Source: Rhizophagus irregularis | Lineage: Eukaryota; Glomeromycota; Glomeromycetes; Glomerales; Glomeraceae | Direction: 5' to 3' | Assembly (NCBI RefSeq): GCF_026210795.1 | Contig: NC_089432.1 | Span: 5,642,001-5,706,000 of the forward strand | DNA length: 64,000 bases | Shown here: piece by piece, positions 42,519-55,268 of the stretch | How the letters are laid out: every line of letters starts with the position of its first letter | Numbering within the stretch: position 1 is the first letter of the stretch | Translations under genes and position numbers: made by a program | Notes under the pieces: generated by a model | What the model saw: only the letters and a program-made list of their open reading frames with translations | Told to the model about the DNA's origin: nothing | The model's database searches: none

Positions 42519-43630
42519 CAGATTAAAATTATATAATTATGTGTAAGATAATGTAATTAATAATTATGTATCGTTAAATTATTAAGTTTATCTATAGCTT
42601 ATATATATTTTTGTATATACTATAAATGAACAATTTATAAATATTATTATAATTAAAATATTGTAAATTTCTTTTATTCATGGATAAAGTCATCATTTTA
42701 TTTGCATGCTAAATTTATAGTGTCCGAATATGCAATTTCTCTTTTAACTGTCTTATTGATGACTAAAGTTACATTTTCGATGGGTTAATTTCAAAATATT
42801 TCCAATCCTTTTTTTGAAAGTTATACGCAATGAATATTAGAAGAGAGTACTAGTTACTATAAATATTTACTAATGTTACCCGTTATGTAAATGAAGTCCG
42901 GAGAAAAGATCTTAAACTAATTAAGATTATTGTGCAATGACGGGAACCAATCAACATCGACTCAATTGTCGGAAGTTAAAAACTTTATACAAGCTTCATT
43001 TTCATTGTCTTTTAAAATTAAATCATTTAAAACGATCTCATCTTATATATAAAAATAAATCAAATAGCCATGAATAATTTAATTAAGATAAATTATTAGG
43101 ATTCAGTTCTGGGGAAATCAAATTTGTGTCAAAAAAACTTTCCAAGTTGACCGACATTAATAAAAATGTGTGGCTTATGTGATAATCATTGTGTCGTCAA
43201 ATGGTTTCATTGTTTTTAATCTATTAGTCACGGGTTTTTAGATGCTTTATTATATAATTTTTTTTAAAAAAATAAAATGGCGGTATTACCAATATATCAC
43301 CTAATCATTAAACTTTCTCTTGACGTTAAAGATTAGGTAATGAATTATTCTAAATTTGGAAAATAATTTCATTTCTATTATTATTTAAAATAAAACATAA
43401 TTTCTACTCCCCACAAAATGCATTTCAAATGGATTTGTTTAATTCTACAATCTTTCATTGCAGATTGCCAATATTAATTATTTAGAAAGTTTAGGATTAT
43501 TTTTTTCTTTACATAAATTTATATATTTTTTTTAAAAAAAAAATATTTATCTTAAGGGAGTGGTGTGCTTTATTTTAGGAAATTACACATATTATATATA
43601 TAATTTAACTGATCTAGGCCATCCACCCAT
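42519..43630. other. Intergenic region downstream of syntaxin
   Basis: AT-rich with no gene or clear repeat. It includes the syntaxin 3' UTR. Confidence 0.4.
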
Positions 43631-43638
43631 CCTGTAGA

Positions 43639-44717
43639 TAGTGCTTCGACCCGGATGAAAACCGTCATCCGGATTACACAAAAAAAAAATCCGGATTATA
43701 TCCGGATTGACCCGGATTTTGAATCCGGATCAGATAATCCGGATAGAAACCGGAAACCGGATTGGATTTACAAATGATCGGCAATAATTCTGGCCAGAAT
43801 TCATAACGCCGGCCAGAATTACAAATTGTGTAACATTAAATTTTCATGCAAAAATTTTTTGCCCGGTGGCTAAACTATTTTTCCGGTGTCACGTGATGTT
43901 AATTTCGGCCAGAATTACAAATTTGGCCAAAATTATCCAAGACCACGAAATTTACATAATTCCAATTTCATTAAATACTTTTATTTAAAACAATTTCATA
44001 TTATTTCAGCATTGTCTCAGACTATTGTTTAACATTTCTTTGTAAATTAACTAATTATGAAATTTTAAACAAGATATTTTTATATACAGCTAAAGATTAC
44101 TATAAATAGATGTGTTGGGTTAGTAAGGCAATTTTTTAAGGATTTGTTTCTTCTTTCAAAAATTAAAGAATCATTTGAATCAAATTATATAACACTAGTT
44201 TTAATTTTTAAAAAAGTTGTTATAATTATATAAATTTATAATATTGAACAATTTTTCATTTAAAACAATAATTATTATTTTGTTGTAACAAAAATAATAT
44301 AAAGTTTTTTTTCTTTTGAACGTTTGAATGTGAAATCTAAAATTATTTGTTATTTGTTAATGTATAAATTTAAATAAACAAATCTGATACAAACTTCAAT
44401 AAATAAATTATAACTGAAAAATCTTCTTAAACTTACTGTATTAAAAAGTTTAATATAACAAATATAAATTTAATAAATTTTAATAAAAAAATTGGTATTA
44501 GGCGCAAAAATAATTAGCCATAATATCATTTAGATATAGATCAGCAAAATTATTATTAATAAAAAAAAAATAATAATAATTTCATCCGGATTCCGGGTCA
44601 AACCGGATATTTTTCATCCGGTTTATAATCCGGATGAAAACCGTGAAAATCCGGATATCCGAAAAAAAAAAAAATCCGGATCAATCCGGATTGATCCGGA
44701 TACGGGTCGAGGCACTA
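43639..44717. mobile_element. hAT-type MITE, family 3 (1079 bp)
   Basis: Inverted ends TAGTGCTTCGACCCGGAT and ATACGGGTCGAGGCACTA, with a perfect 8-bp duplication CCTGTAGA (43631-43638 and 44718-44725). Subterminal arrays of ATCCGGAT occur at both ends. The AT-rich centre has no transposase. An ATTCTGGCCAGAAT palindrome lies at 43785-43800. The perfect duplication implies a relatively young insertion. Confidence 0.9.
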
Positions 44718-44725
44718 CCTGTAGA

Positions 44726-45853
44726 TATTTCTAGTTAAAGCATTAATATTATAAAGTTTAATCAAATTGAAACATTTAAACTTTGTATTATTTAAATAAT
44801 ACTGTAAATGTTTAATATATTAAAAATCTGATTTTTTTTTTATTTATTATTATATATATTAAGTATAATATGGATTTTTATTTGAGTTTTATATTCTAAT
44901 ACACTAAGTCCTTTTACTTATGACTTTACTGTAACCACTATATATTATACCTCTTATATAACTTTCTCCCTTAGTAATAAATTATAATGTTTTAATAAAA
45001 CAAATAAATAAATGTAAAATTTTATTACTGTATTTTTAATGAATATAAAATTAATCAGTAATATTTAATAAGAAATTATTTTCTAACTATTTATAGTTTA
45101 GATTAAAACTTTTGATTGTAGTTAGCAGTTAGCATAATAACTTATATTTAATCACAGTATATCAATTTATCGAGGTAAATTTAAATATTACTTAACCCAA
45201 TTATTAGATAATATTTGTAGGTGAGCAAATTTTTATCATTTGTACTACCGAGTGAACGATCAGCAACGTCTTTAAAAAATTAGTCTTTGTTTTAATTCCA
45301 AGCCATTATTACTTGATATTTTCCTTGTTATTTTGTTAAAACTTGTGAACTGAAAAGTTTCATATGTATAACACAGATAAATTGGTGGCGCCAAAAAATG
45401 ACTGCGGCTTAGCATTATAAATTCGCCAATTCTTTGTTTATCCGAGAATCTATTAGTTTTTGTTAAAAATAATTCTATCATAGGAAATAATATAAGAAGG
45501 TATGATCTCTATTAATAGCAGATGTATAATAGATCGGCCACTGAATTACCGCAGTTTGAGACGTCAAATGAATTTCTATGCTCATCTATACGTTGCTTAT
45601 AGTTACAATTTTTATCCGGATTTCTTTTTCTTGTAGAAAGTTTTCGCTATAAGTTCATTCAATAAAGTTTAAGGTGACAAAAGAGGTATTTCCTTCCCAT
45701 ACCCTTCCTACCCACCTCTATATTTTTTCCACTCACTCTCTTCCTCTTTTAAGAAAGCCCTGTCACCGATCTTTCAACAATTTTATTTAGAGGCCATCTT
45801 AATAAGTTCAACTAACTTTCTCAAAGACAATATTCATCAGCTTCGTTTCCATC
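44726..45853. promoter_or_regulatory. Upstream region of the VTS1 gene
   Basis: No ORF. From about 45690 the plus strand is markedly CT-rich (CCTTCCCATACCCTTCC, then CTCTCTTCCTCTTTT), typical of fungal core promoters and 5' leaders, ending at the ATG at 45854. No specific factor site is claimed. Confidence 0.4.
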
Positions 45854-47986
45854 ATGACTACACAACGCCCTGTTAGCGAACAATTTAACCTTCAACCAGC
45901 AAAATCGGGATCTAACTCACAGTATCGACAATCGGCTGACCTATCTCACTTGAACCAGCAACAGACAAGTCATAGGAGCTCAAGGCCAACTTCCGAAATA
46001 TTCTCCGCAAATAACCACAATACATATCAATCACCTGAAGGTAAGAAGAAAGGTTGTTCCTATATTCCCGCCAAGAGAGATTTTACTTTTGTAAAATATA
46101 AAATATTTTAACTAACTCCTGTGGGAAAGAAAATAATTTATAAATTTTTATTTCGAATAAGAATTCATCTCAAAATTTCGTTTTTTAAGCTGAAGCAATC
46201 GATAAATGGTTTGAAGACCTCCAACATTACGAACAAACGCTTGAAGAGATGGCTACAGCGAGTTTAGATCAAAACTTCAAAGAAGAACTCAGTGCAATTG
46301 AACAATGGTTTCGAGTATTATCTGAAGCGGAACGAACTGCCGCATTATATAGTTTATTACAACATTCAACTCAGGTACAGATACGATTTTTCATAACGGT
46401 ACTTCAGCAAATGGCAAGAAGCGATCCGATGGGAGCTCTCCTATCGCCAGCAAATCCTGAAAAAGGTGAGATTAGATCTAAATTGTTTTCTTAACGATGA
46501 TCTCTACAAATAATTTTTCTGTTTTTGAAGTTATTATCTATCAATTGATATTTATTAATTTTAAATGCGTTATCATATAATCGTTTTTAAAATTGTTAGT
46601 AATGAAAATTACGCGTGATTTACTTATTTTGGTTTTTTTAATTATAATCACTAGATTTAATGCAGGCACAATTAGCTGGCGCTATGGCCAAAGCTGAGGT
46701 TGAGGCCAAACTAGCTGGCATGTCTCTTAAATCACCTACTAGTCCGACGTATCCACGTCGCTTATATGATCGACACTCGGGCGTAGAATTCTTGTCTCCC
46801 GAGGCTGCAATTTATTCGGATCCTGCAGCTGCTCTTGCACAACAAAGAGCTAGACTTCAAGCCAATACGGGTAATCGATCGGCTTCTTTGTATCCATCAC
46901 GTCCAAAATCTATGGCTTCAGAAACGGATCAAACGGTCTGGGCTCCTACTAGCGCTTCTAGCAATAGCAATAATAACAATAATAATAAAGACCGAACAAG
47001 TAACGGTCGACCGAAATCAGCTGATCTTAGCGCTCTCCCTTGGACTCCGGGTTTCCCATTACGTTCACCTCGACCTGGCACTGCATTTGATGGCGAGCTA
47101 TCTCCTCTTGTTGGTGGTAGTTGGGCTAGTATGGTGTCTACGCCCGTGGTACCAATGTTTGCAGAAAATAAAAATAAGCCAGCTACTGATGTTGAGTTGG
47201 TAAATAAAAAATTAAACAATTGGAGTATCAGTAATAGTTCTGGAAATCGTGTTGTATTAGAAAGTGATGTTAAAAAATTCCGTCGAAATCATGGAAAAAA
47301 TAACAATTCTGGTGTTCCAGCAACAGTCCAAGAAGAGAAATATAATACAGCGAATATCGTCTTGTCGATGTATGACGCTGACGGAAATGTTCGTTCACCC
47401 CAACATTCTCCTCTTCCGAGTCCAAAAGCTATCGGATCAAGACAGGGTTCTCGCCCTACTTCGCCGAATCCAAATCCATCTGGTGGTTTGTATCCTATTC
47501 ATCATCCTGGTTGGGGACCTCCAAATAACAGTGGTAAAGGAACCCACTTAACACTACCAAGTGTAGTTCCATATGATGAGAATGGTGAAGTAGGCGGTTA
47601 TCACAGTGATCATAGTGATGCCTCACATAATGCTAATAATACAAAAGGTCATGGTAACACTGGCGGTGGTAAAAACAAGAAGAAACAAAATGATGATACA
47701 GTTGATTTTAATCTATTACAAGGTTATCCTTTTATTCACACATTTAGTTTTTTAATGCACTTATGAGAGTTTAAACTTATTTATTTCTGTTTATTTAGAC
47801 ATTCCGCAATGGTTACGAAGTCTTCGTTTACACAAGTATACTCCGGTATTTGAAGGAATGAATTACACAGAAATTATCGAATTAGATGATTCTCAACTAG
47901 AAAAAAAAGGAGTAGCGGCCCTTGGAGCTAGACGTAAGATGTTGAAAGAATTTGAGAAAGTCAAAAAAGCCATGGTAACGACTTAA
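45854..47986 (+). CDS. vts1: VTS1/Smaug-like SAM-domain RNA-binding protein
   Basis: Four exons: 45854-46040, 46190-46465, 46655-47722 and 47799-47986, all in phase, 572 residues. A conserved N-terminal helical region ([20 protein letters not shown] to [15 protein letters not shown], residues about 63-150) is followed by a long Ser/Pro/Asn/Gly-rich disordered middle and a C-terminal SAM domain ([20 protein letters not shown] and [20 protein letters not shown]). The RLHKY and LGARRKML positions match the RNA-loop binding face known in yeast Vts1. These proteins bind hairpins of the CNGG type and recruit deadenylases to degrade mRNA. Asn runs and SPxP motifs suggest a low-complexity region with possible phosphorylation. 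The gene looks intact. Confidence 0.92.
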
Positions 47987-50351
47987 TAATTCCTTACTTT
48001 AGTTTGAAATTATATGATCGAAATTTAATCATTTATTTAATTATAGACTGAAAATGGCTCATAAAATTATTTAGTGCTGGTTATGCCAATTCTTTTTTTT
48101 TTTCTTTTTTATAAACATTCATTATTTGATATCTTCACTGTTTTTTTTTTGTTTCTGAGGAATACCAAATGCCGGGCATCATTTATATACTTTTTCTTGT
48201 GAATAATTTTTTTCTTTCCCTTTCCCCAATTCAAAAAAAAAAAAAATTAATAATAATAATAATTTTTTATAGTCCTGTACATTTAGACCTTTTTTCCAAA
48301 GGACAGGAGCCTTTTATAGTCGTTTAATAGTTTTTATTAAAAAAAAAAAAATTTGTAAGATTTTGGGGACAGGTGCTCCACCTTTTTTTACTCCTATTTT
48401 ATATTTACAAAGGTTATGGGTATTTGAAGTGTATTTAGGCTTACCTCCGAATTTGTTAATAACTATTATACTATAAACTATATAATTTTTATTCTTTTTT
48501 TATTTTAAATTTGAGTTTAATTTATTTATTGAGGTGAGTGTTATGATTAATGTACTATACAAGGTAAAAAGTATTACTTACAGTATTTGGATAGTTATCT
48601 AAAGCGTGTAGGAAAAAGGAGATCTTTGACTAGTAACGCAATGGTAAATGTTGGATTAGATTATATTTTGTAGTTATAAAGTTAGAGATGATGTTTTTCG
48701 TTTAACTATAAAATCATTATTACTCATTTGACCGATTGATCTTGTTTGTAAAATCTATAGCTAGCTATTTAGAATCTTTTTTATATTAACAATAACAATA
48801 TATTTTTATTACTCACATTATTATTTCCTTTATTTTTTTTGTGCTAATGTAATATTTCAAAAAATTTTTTTTAATTAATTGTAACTGACCTAACCAATAA
48901 ATATAATAAAAAAATTTTATCAAATTTTTCTGTTTTTATAACAAATTACTAAATTCAATTTTAAATCCTAAATTAATTTACTTTTAATATTTCATTAAAC
49001 TCAAATAATATAGCAATATACTTTATACTGTATGTTGTGAATTCTATTTTATTACTTATTTATATTAGTTGTAAGTTGATTTAGTTTTCATTAAAAGTAA
49101 AGTTATTTACTATATGTATTTTTGCATTGTTTATATTTTTTGTCTTTCTTTTATAAATAATATTTGTAAAAAAACCTTTAATATAATTATTGCTTTATTG
49201 GCTTTAAATTTTATTTTGAAATTTTTAAATGTTATTTTTTTTATTATTTATTTTGTTTTTTTTATTTTGGTTTTTTTTTGCAAATATTAATAAATAATTT
49301 CTGATAAATTTATTTAAATAAAATTTATGAAAAGAAAATTTTATTTATTAAATAAATAATATAATAAATAATATGAAATTAATATAAAAAACTTATTAAA
49401 TAATTTAAAAATAATTTATATATTATAGCTTTATAGAATTTATTTTATCAAATATTTAAGTAAATTAACATTTTTTCACTTTAAAATAATCAGATAATAT
49501 TGAGGTTACTTGCCTAAACCTTTCCAAAATCCTATGATTAATTTCACCAAGGTTTTATTATAGTTTTATTATAGTTTTAACAAGGTTTTGGCAATTTTAG
49601 CATTTATAATAAGTTTTGTTAAATTTTGCTTTTTTCTAGAGTTTTGCTAACTTTTTAATAGGACTTTCATATAGTTTTGGCAAAGTTTTGCTATTTTAGC
49701 ATTTTGCTAACTTGCTAAAACTCTCTAATTTCTCCAGCAACTTTAAATAATATTAAAATATATTATATTATTTTATTTTTTTATTGAAAATAAAAGCATT
49801 TGCTAAAAATATAACAATAAATATTTTTTTCTAATTTAAATAAAAAATTTTTATTTATACTTAATAGGTATTATATCTTAATTATTTGATATAGCAATTA
49901 TAATTAAAAATAGAAAAAATCCATTAATAATTTGATACTAAATTACTAAACTGTTAAGGATTAAAGAGGTAGAATAGGATTCTAAATATATTATAAAGAA
50001 AGTTTATTGTGATAATTGATGTAATACTATCTATTAAATTAATTAGTACAAAAACTTTGTATTTATATAAAGTTACACTTATATCTAATAGTATTAAAAA
50101 TTTAATCTATACAAACAAAAATGATATAAAATAAATAGTTGATATAATCATATTTAAAGTTTTGGCAGAATTTAAATAATTACTGTAATTTAAACCAGTT
50201 AGGCTGAATTAAATTACAGTAATTATTTGAATCATTATTTAACATATTTAAAGTAATATTAAAGTTTACTTTAAATAAAAGTTAATAGGCAAAATAAAAA
50301 TAAATAAACTAATATTTTAATATGCTAATATGCACAATATATAATAATATA
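47987..50351. other. VTS1 3' flank and AT-rich intergenic DNA
   Basis: Holds the VTS1 3' UTR, with poly(A) and poly(T) tracts near 48235-48350, then AT-rich DNA. The only structured feature is the degenerate MITE at 49501-49745. No coding frame. Confidence 0.5.
49501..49745. mobile_element. hAT-type MITE, family 2 copy C (245 bp, degenerate)
   Basis: In reverse orientation this aligns with the two copies in the LINE: TGAGGTTACTTGCCTAAACC at left and CAGCAACTTTA at right. Flanks GATAATAT (49493-49500) and AATAATAT (49746-49753) match at 7 of 8. Many C-to-T-type differences make it the oldest of the three copies. Confidence 0.7.
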
Positions 50352-51144
50352 CAGTGTGTAACAAAAAAAATTGGAATTAAAAAATTATCTGTAACACCAT
50401 AATGATCGCATCAAATTATATGTAAAATAGCTTATTCGAAAGCTGAAAACCTGTAGATTTTATCAATAGTAAATTAAAATGGTGTTTAATGCAGTAATTT
50501 CTTTATAATTAAGCTTATAATAATAATTTTTTTAGATTAAAACTTTTTTATAATTAATTTAGAATTAATGTGTATTTCATTGTATAAAATGCAGTAGATA
50601 GTCAAAAAAAATTTTTTAATTTATACTTTTCTATTAGTTTTGATAATATTTGAGAAATTTTCAATAACTTTGTATTCATTATAAATTCACAAATTTCAAA
50701 TTATATTTTTTCTTTAAAAATCAACACCTGTAGTTAATTTTCTCAAGAAGTAAAAAAGCATTATGATCATGAAAGATATCAAAATGTAGTCCTGATATTC
50801 AAGTTTATTTTGCATTTAAAATTGGATTTATTCTGAGTGAACTACATGCATTTTGTACATTATTCTTAACAATATTTGAATATTTTTAATTTAAATTCAA
50901 TATTCAAATGCTTTGTAATCTTAATTTATTTTTTTATTATATTTTTCTGTTCAAAGTAAATATTTTACAGTAAAATTTTTCAAAAAAATAATGAAGCAAT
51001 TATAACTTTAAAAGATATCATAATATAGATCTTGGTTATAGATTTATTATCCAATTTATACAAAGAAAATCAGATTTATTTTGAGTATATAATACATATT
51101 TTTATTACATGAATGATATTCCAGTTTTTTTTTGTTATACACTG
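50352..51144. mobile_element. Tc1/mariner-type MITE (793 bp)
   Basis: Inverted ends CAGTGTGTAACAAAAAAA and, on the other strand at right, CAGTGTATAACAAAAAAA, flanked by TA (50350-50351 and 51145-51146). Both halves share GATATCAWAATRTAG and GATTTATT words in inverted or direct arrangement. No transposase frame. CAGTG-type ends with TA duplications are the Tc1/mariner pattern. Confidence 0.8.
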
Positions 51145-52376
51145 TACTTTCAAATTTAGTATATTTATATATAAAACATCTAAATGAATATTTTTTTTAT
51201 TAAAAAAGAGATTTTTTAAAGATTTTTTTTTTATTTATAGTATACTTGGGCCAGGTTTTATTAAAATTTGAAATTGTACAATATTACAAATATGAAAAAA
51301 CTCTCCACTCCCGCTATGCAATAAAAATCTCCAGATGCACTTGTATCAAATGATATTTTGTACTAAAAAAATAAAATAAAAACAAAAATAAAAATAAAAA
51401 TAAAGAAAAACAGTCAGTAACAAAACCACTCTATCTACAACTATTACACTCTTAAAATTAGACTCCACTGATTATTCTGTACAGAATTTCTCAAAATACT
51501 TCTAATTTTTTTTAGTATCGATCTAATATCAGCTAAAACAAAACCCCAAACATTATATATAAAACTCAAATCTAGATTCAGATTTTTTAATATAACTTTA
51601 TACATGTAGTTTTATTAAAGCATCAGTAAATTTTTTGGACCATAGATACTTAAGGATTCCTTAAATTGTCCCAGAATCCTTAAGGATCTTGCAATTTATA
51701 GAATTCTTAAAAATCCTTAGATAAATCATAAAGATCCTTAAGGATTCTATGAATTGGTGGATTCTTAAAGATTCCTAAACAAAAATCTTTAAGAAATCCA
51801 AGAATTTTTATTTTATTTTTATAATATAGACAAGAACTGGGAAAAATAAAATAAAATTAATATTGTATCATGTGTATTACGTGATAATATTACCAGCTGA
51901 TAATCTTACCAGCTGATCTTTTTTTTTATTAAACTTTCACTCCCGTCATCTAAATTTTTAGTCTTTCCTTCATCCTTATCACCCTTCCCTTCTTGCTTTT
52001 CCTTTCCCCGTCCTTTATCTTCACCCATTCTTTTCCTCTCTCTACAAAATCTATAACGCAACGTTGAGTAATATTTTGCTATTTTTTTTTTAGTCAACAC
52101 TCGGCAGTCAGATTCCGGTAAGTTTTTATTTTTATTTTTTTAGATTTAACTATTTCTTCTAACGAGCAGTTTCTAAATCATTTTCTTTGTTTTTTTAGAC
52201 AGCAGTAAGTTTAAGTTTTTTTTGTCTATTTCTTCCATCTTTTAACGAATGGTCTCTAATAGTTCGTTACTTTTTTTTAGGCAGTTCTTTCAGATTTTCT
52301 TGCAGTAACTGGTAAAAGTTATTTTTTAAAAATTTTTTTTTTATTTTAACGAAACATTAACTAGTACAGTCAACTC

Positions 52377-54498
52377 TCTATAATTGCACACCCTCCGTAC
52401 TCTACACGTGCAATGATTTTTTAGTACGATTATATTGTCCTATTCTCCATAAATGCACGCACGTGACTTTCTGAACCTTCTGAACTTATATAATAACATG
52501 CAGTGCGCGCAGTACGCACAGTACGCACAGTTTGATTAACATCTCGCATTCTCACTATGCCTAAAAAAAACATTTCTTTATCAGATATTCAGAAATATGA
52601 GCTTTGTCTTTATGCTCGTGATAACAAGAAAACTCGAACTCAGTATATGGACTGGGTTGAACAAAAGTGGGAGGTCAGAGTTAATGAATCTACAATTACA
52701 AGAACCTTGCAAAGTAAAGAGAAACGACTTACCACAGAACTTGCAAATCCAGAAGCAAAACGTCATAAACCTGTTGCTGTCCCAGAACTTGAACTTGCCC
52801 TAAAAGAATTTGTTTTATGCTATCAGCATAAAACAATTTTAAGTGATCGTTATATTAATTGAGAAGGCTAAATTACTAGCCAATGAACTGGAAGTTCCTC
52901 AAGGAACATTACAAGTTAAACATTTTTTTTTAATAATTTATATTTAATAATTTATTATAATGTTTGTTTGATCACTATTTTATTATTTATTTATAGTTTT
53001 CCAACAGATGGCTCCAAAAATTTAAGGAGCGTAACAGTATTCGTCAAGTAAAGTTTCATGGAGAGGCAAATTCTGCTGATGAAAATGCTATTGCTGAAGC
53101 TCTACCTTTATTACAAAATAAATGTGCAGAATATCCTCCTGATCGTATTTACAATATGGATGAGACAGGGCTTTTTTATCGGTAGGTATTTAATATTTAT
53201 ATGTTATATTTGTAATCTCTTCTCATTATTAATAACTAATACATATTCTTTTAGGTTAGAACCAGACTGAACATTAGCTACAAAGCGGCTTTCTGGACGT
53301 AAAAAAAGTAAGGAATGGCTATCAGTTGCTTTATGTGCAAATGCTGATAGATCACATAAGCTGCCTCCTTTAATAATTGGTAAATATGCAAATCCGCGAT
53401 GCTTTAAAAATGTTAATATTGGCAATTTGCCAATGTCCTATCAGAATAATGCTAAAGCTTGGATGTTAGCAACCATTTTTCAAGAGTGGCTTCAGGAATT
53501 TGATTATCAAGTTGGCATAAAACATGATAAACAGCGTGTTTTGCTGCTTCTTGATAATTGTACAAGTCATAAAATAAATAATTTAGTTCTTGAAAATGTT
53601 GAAGTTTATTTTTTGCCACCTAATACGACTTCAAAACTTCAACCAATGGATTCTGGAATAATTATGTCTTTTAAAAAGCATTATCGGCATCACCACATCT
53701 GGTAAGTTGGGTTTTTTCAAATCTACTATATTGCAAATTTAATATACATATTTTATTTTAGATGGATATTAGAACAAGTTGAAGCAGGCTAGCTTATACA
53801 GGATTTAAAAATGAATGTTTTGCAAGCAATTCAATATATTATTCAAGGTTGGAATGAAGTTACGGCTGATACCATCAAAAATTGTTGGAATTATGTCAAA
53901 ATCCTTTCAGATGCTATTCCTAGAGATAATGACGAAAATGATGATTCAAATATTGACAGTGAACTTAATAGAGCAATTGAAGCTCTTCATTTATCTGACA
54001 TGATGCAAGTGAAAGAATTTCTAACTATTCCTGAAGAAGATGTAATATATGAATTTCTTAATATTTCAGAATTTGAAGATATGTTTAAAAGTAGGACTAC
54101 AGATCATCTAGATGAAGTAGATGATAGTTTTGAAATGGAAATCATTCATATCAATGAAGCATTACGAAGCTTGAAAACTGTAAATTTGTTTTTACTTCAA
54201 CAAGAAAATGCAGGTGAACAGATAAAATTAGCGGGTAAAATTGAGAAATTTATTAGAAAAAGGAAATTCAATTCAATGCAGCAGACTACTATAGATCAAT
54301 ATTTCGTATAAATGTTTTAATTTTATAATGATAATAGTTTTAATTTTGTAGTTTTTAGTAATAATTCATAATAAATAAATGTGACGTTACAACTTTATAT
54401 AAAAATCACGTGATATATGTAATTCTATAATTGCACACCCTCTCTAATTGCACGCTTACGCTCAGTCCCAAGGGTGTGCAATTATGGAGGTTTGACTG
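52377..54498 (+). mobile_element. Pogo/Tigger-type transposon, complete ends
   Basis: Left end CAGTCAACTCTCTATAATTG and, on the other strand at right, CAGTCAAACCTCCATAATTG, both followed by CACACCCT. TA flanks at 52375-52376 and 54499-54500. It contains a full-length but broken transposase gene (52557-54311). It sits inside an intron of the mini-exon array; removing it restores a cassette-like AACATTAACTAGTA to TTTTTTTTAG sequence. Confidence 0.9.
52557..54311 (+). pseudogene. Pogo/Tigger transposase (CENP-B-like), broken
   Basis: An N-terminal helix-turn-helix (ISLSDIQKYELCLYARDNKK) is followed by a CENP-B-type region interrupted by a frameshift near 52850 and an intron (about 52917-52996). 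The DDE domain follows: IYNMDETGLFYR, then VLLLLDNCTSHK and STIT-like NTTSKLQPMDSGIIMSFKKH, giving the D-D-D triad seen in this family. Introns at about 53181-53255 and 53701-53760 have GT-AG ends. A TGA follows EPD (53269) and a TAG follows EQVEAG (53791). The C-terminus ends QTTIDQYFV, which fits the Qxx(I/L/M)xx(F/Y)(F/Y) PCNA-binding pattern; pogo transposase is known to bind PCNA. It is inactive as read. Confidence 0.8.
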
Positions 54499-55163
54499 TA
54501 TTTTGTTTTTTTTAGGTTCTTTCAGATTTCCCTGGCACGCTGCATTACGGTAAGTTTGAACTTTTTAATTTTTTTTTTTATTTTAGCAAAACATTAACTA
54601 ACGTTCCGTTTTATTTCCTTTTTTTTAGACATCCTTTTTTTCGGGTACTTGAACGTGGATTTTGGCAAGTAAAAAAGTGATATTTCCTTTTTATTAAAGA
54701 ACTTTACTAAACTGTTCTCTTTTTTTTAGACGGCAGAGTTTTCAGGTATTCGAATGAGACATTTGGCAAGTAAAATAGAAAAAAAAAATTTTATTTTTTT
54801 ATTTTAACGAACATTATTAACTATTCGTTTTTTCTTTTTTTTAGGCATTTTTTTTGAGCCTCCGGACGTGGGACTGGTAGGTAAGAAAATAATATTTTTT
54901 CATTTTTTTCGAGTTTTTTATATAAACGAACATGACTAACTGTTCGTTTATTTTCTTTTTTTTAGGTAGATTTCAAATATTTTCTGGACGTGAAATCCTC
55001 TTTTTTAGGCTGTTTTTCAAGTCTCTCTAGACTTAGGATATTGCCATATTGGTAAGTAAAAAAAAAGATTTTTTTTTATTTAATTTAACGACCATTATTA
55101 ATTCATTTTTTTTTCCTTTTTTTAGGCAGGTTTTCGAGTCTCTCTTAACGTAGGACCGGTAAG

Positions 55164-55217
55164 TAAAGCTCCGCATGAGCCGGCTTGAGCCGAGCCACAG
55201 TCTGGCTCAGCTCAGCT

Positions 55218-55268
<51 letters not shown>

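Noticed and set aside
44726-45853. Minus-strand frame at 45272-45481 as a gene
   Set aside because: No recognisable domain and it overlaps the VTS1 upstream region; probably chance.
51906-52100. Minus-strand Lys/Glu/Gly-rich frame (MGEDKGRGKEKQEG)
   Set aside because: It is the complement of the CT-rich promoter-like tract; composition explains it.
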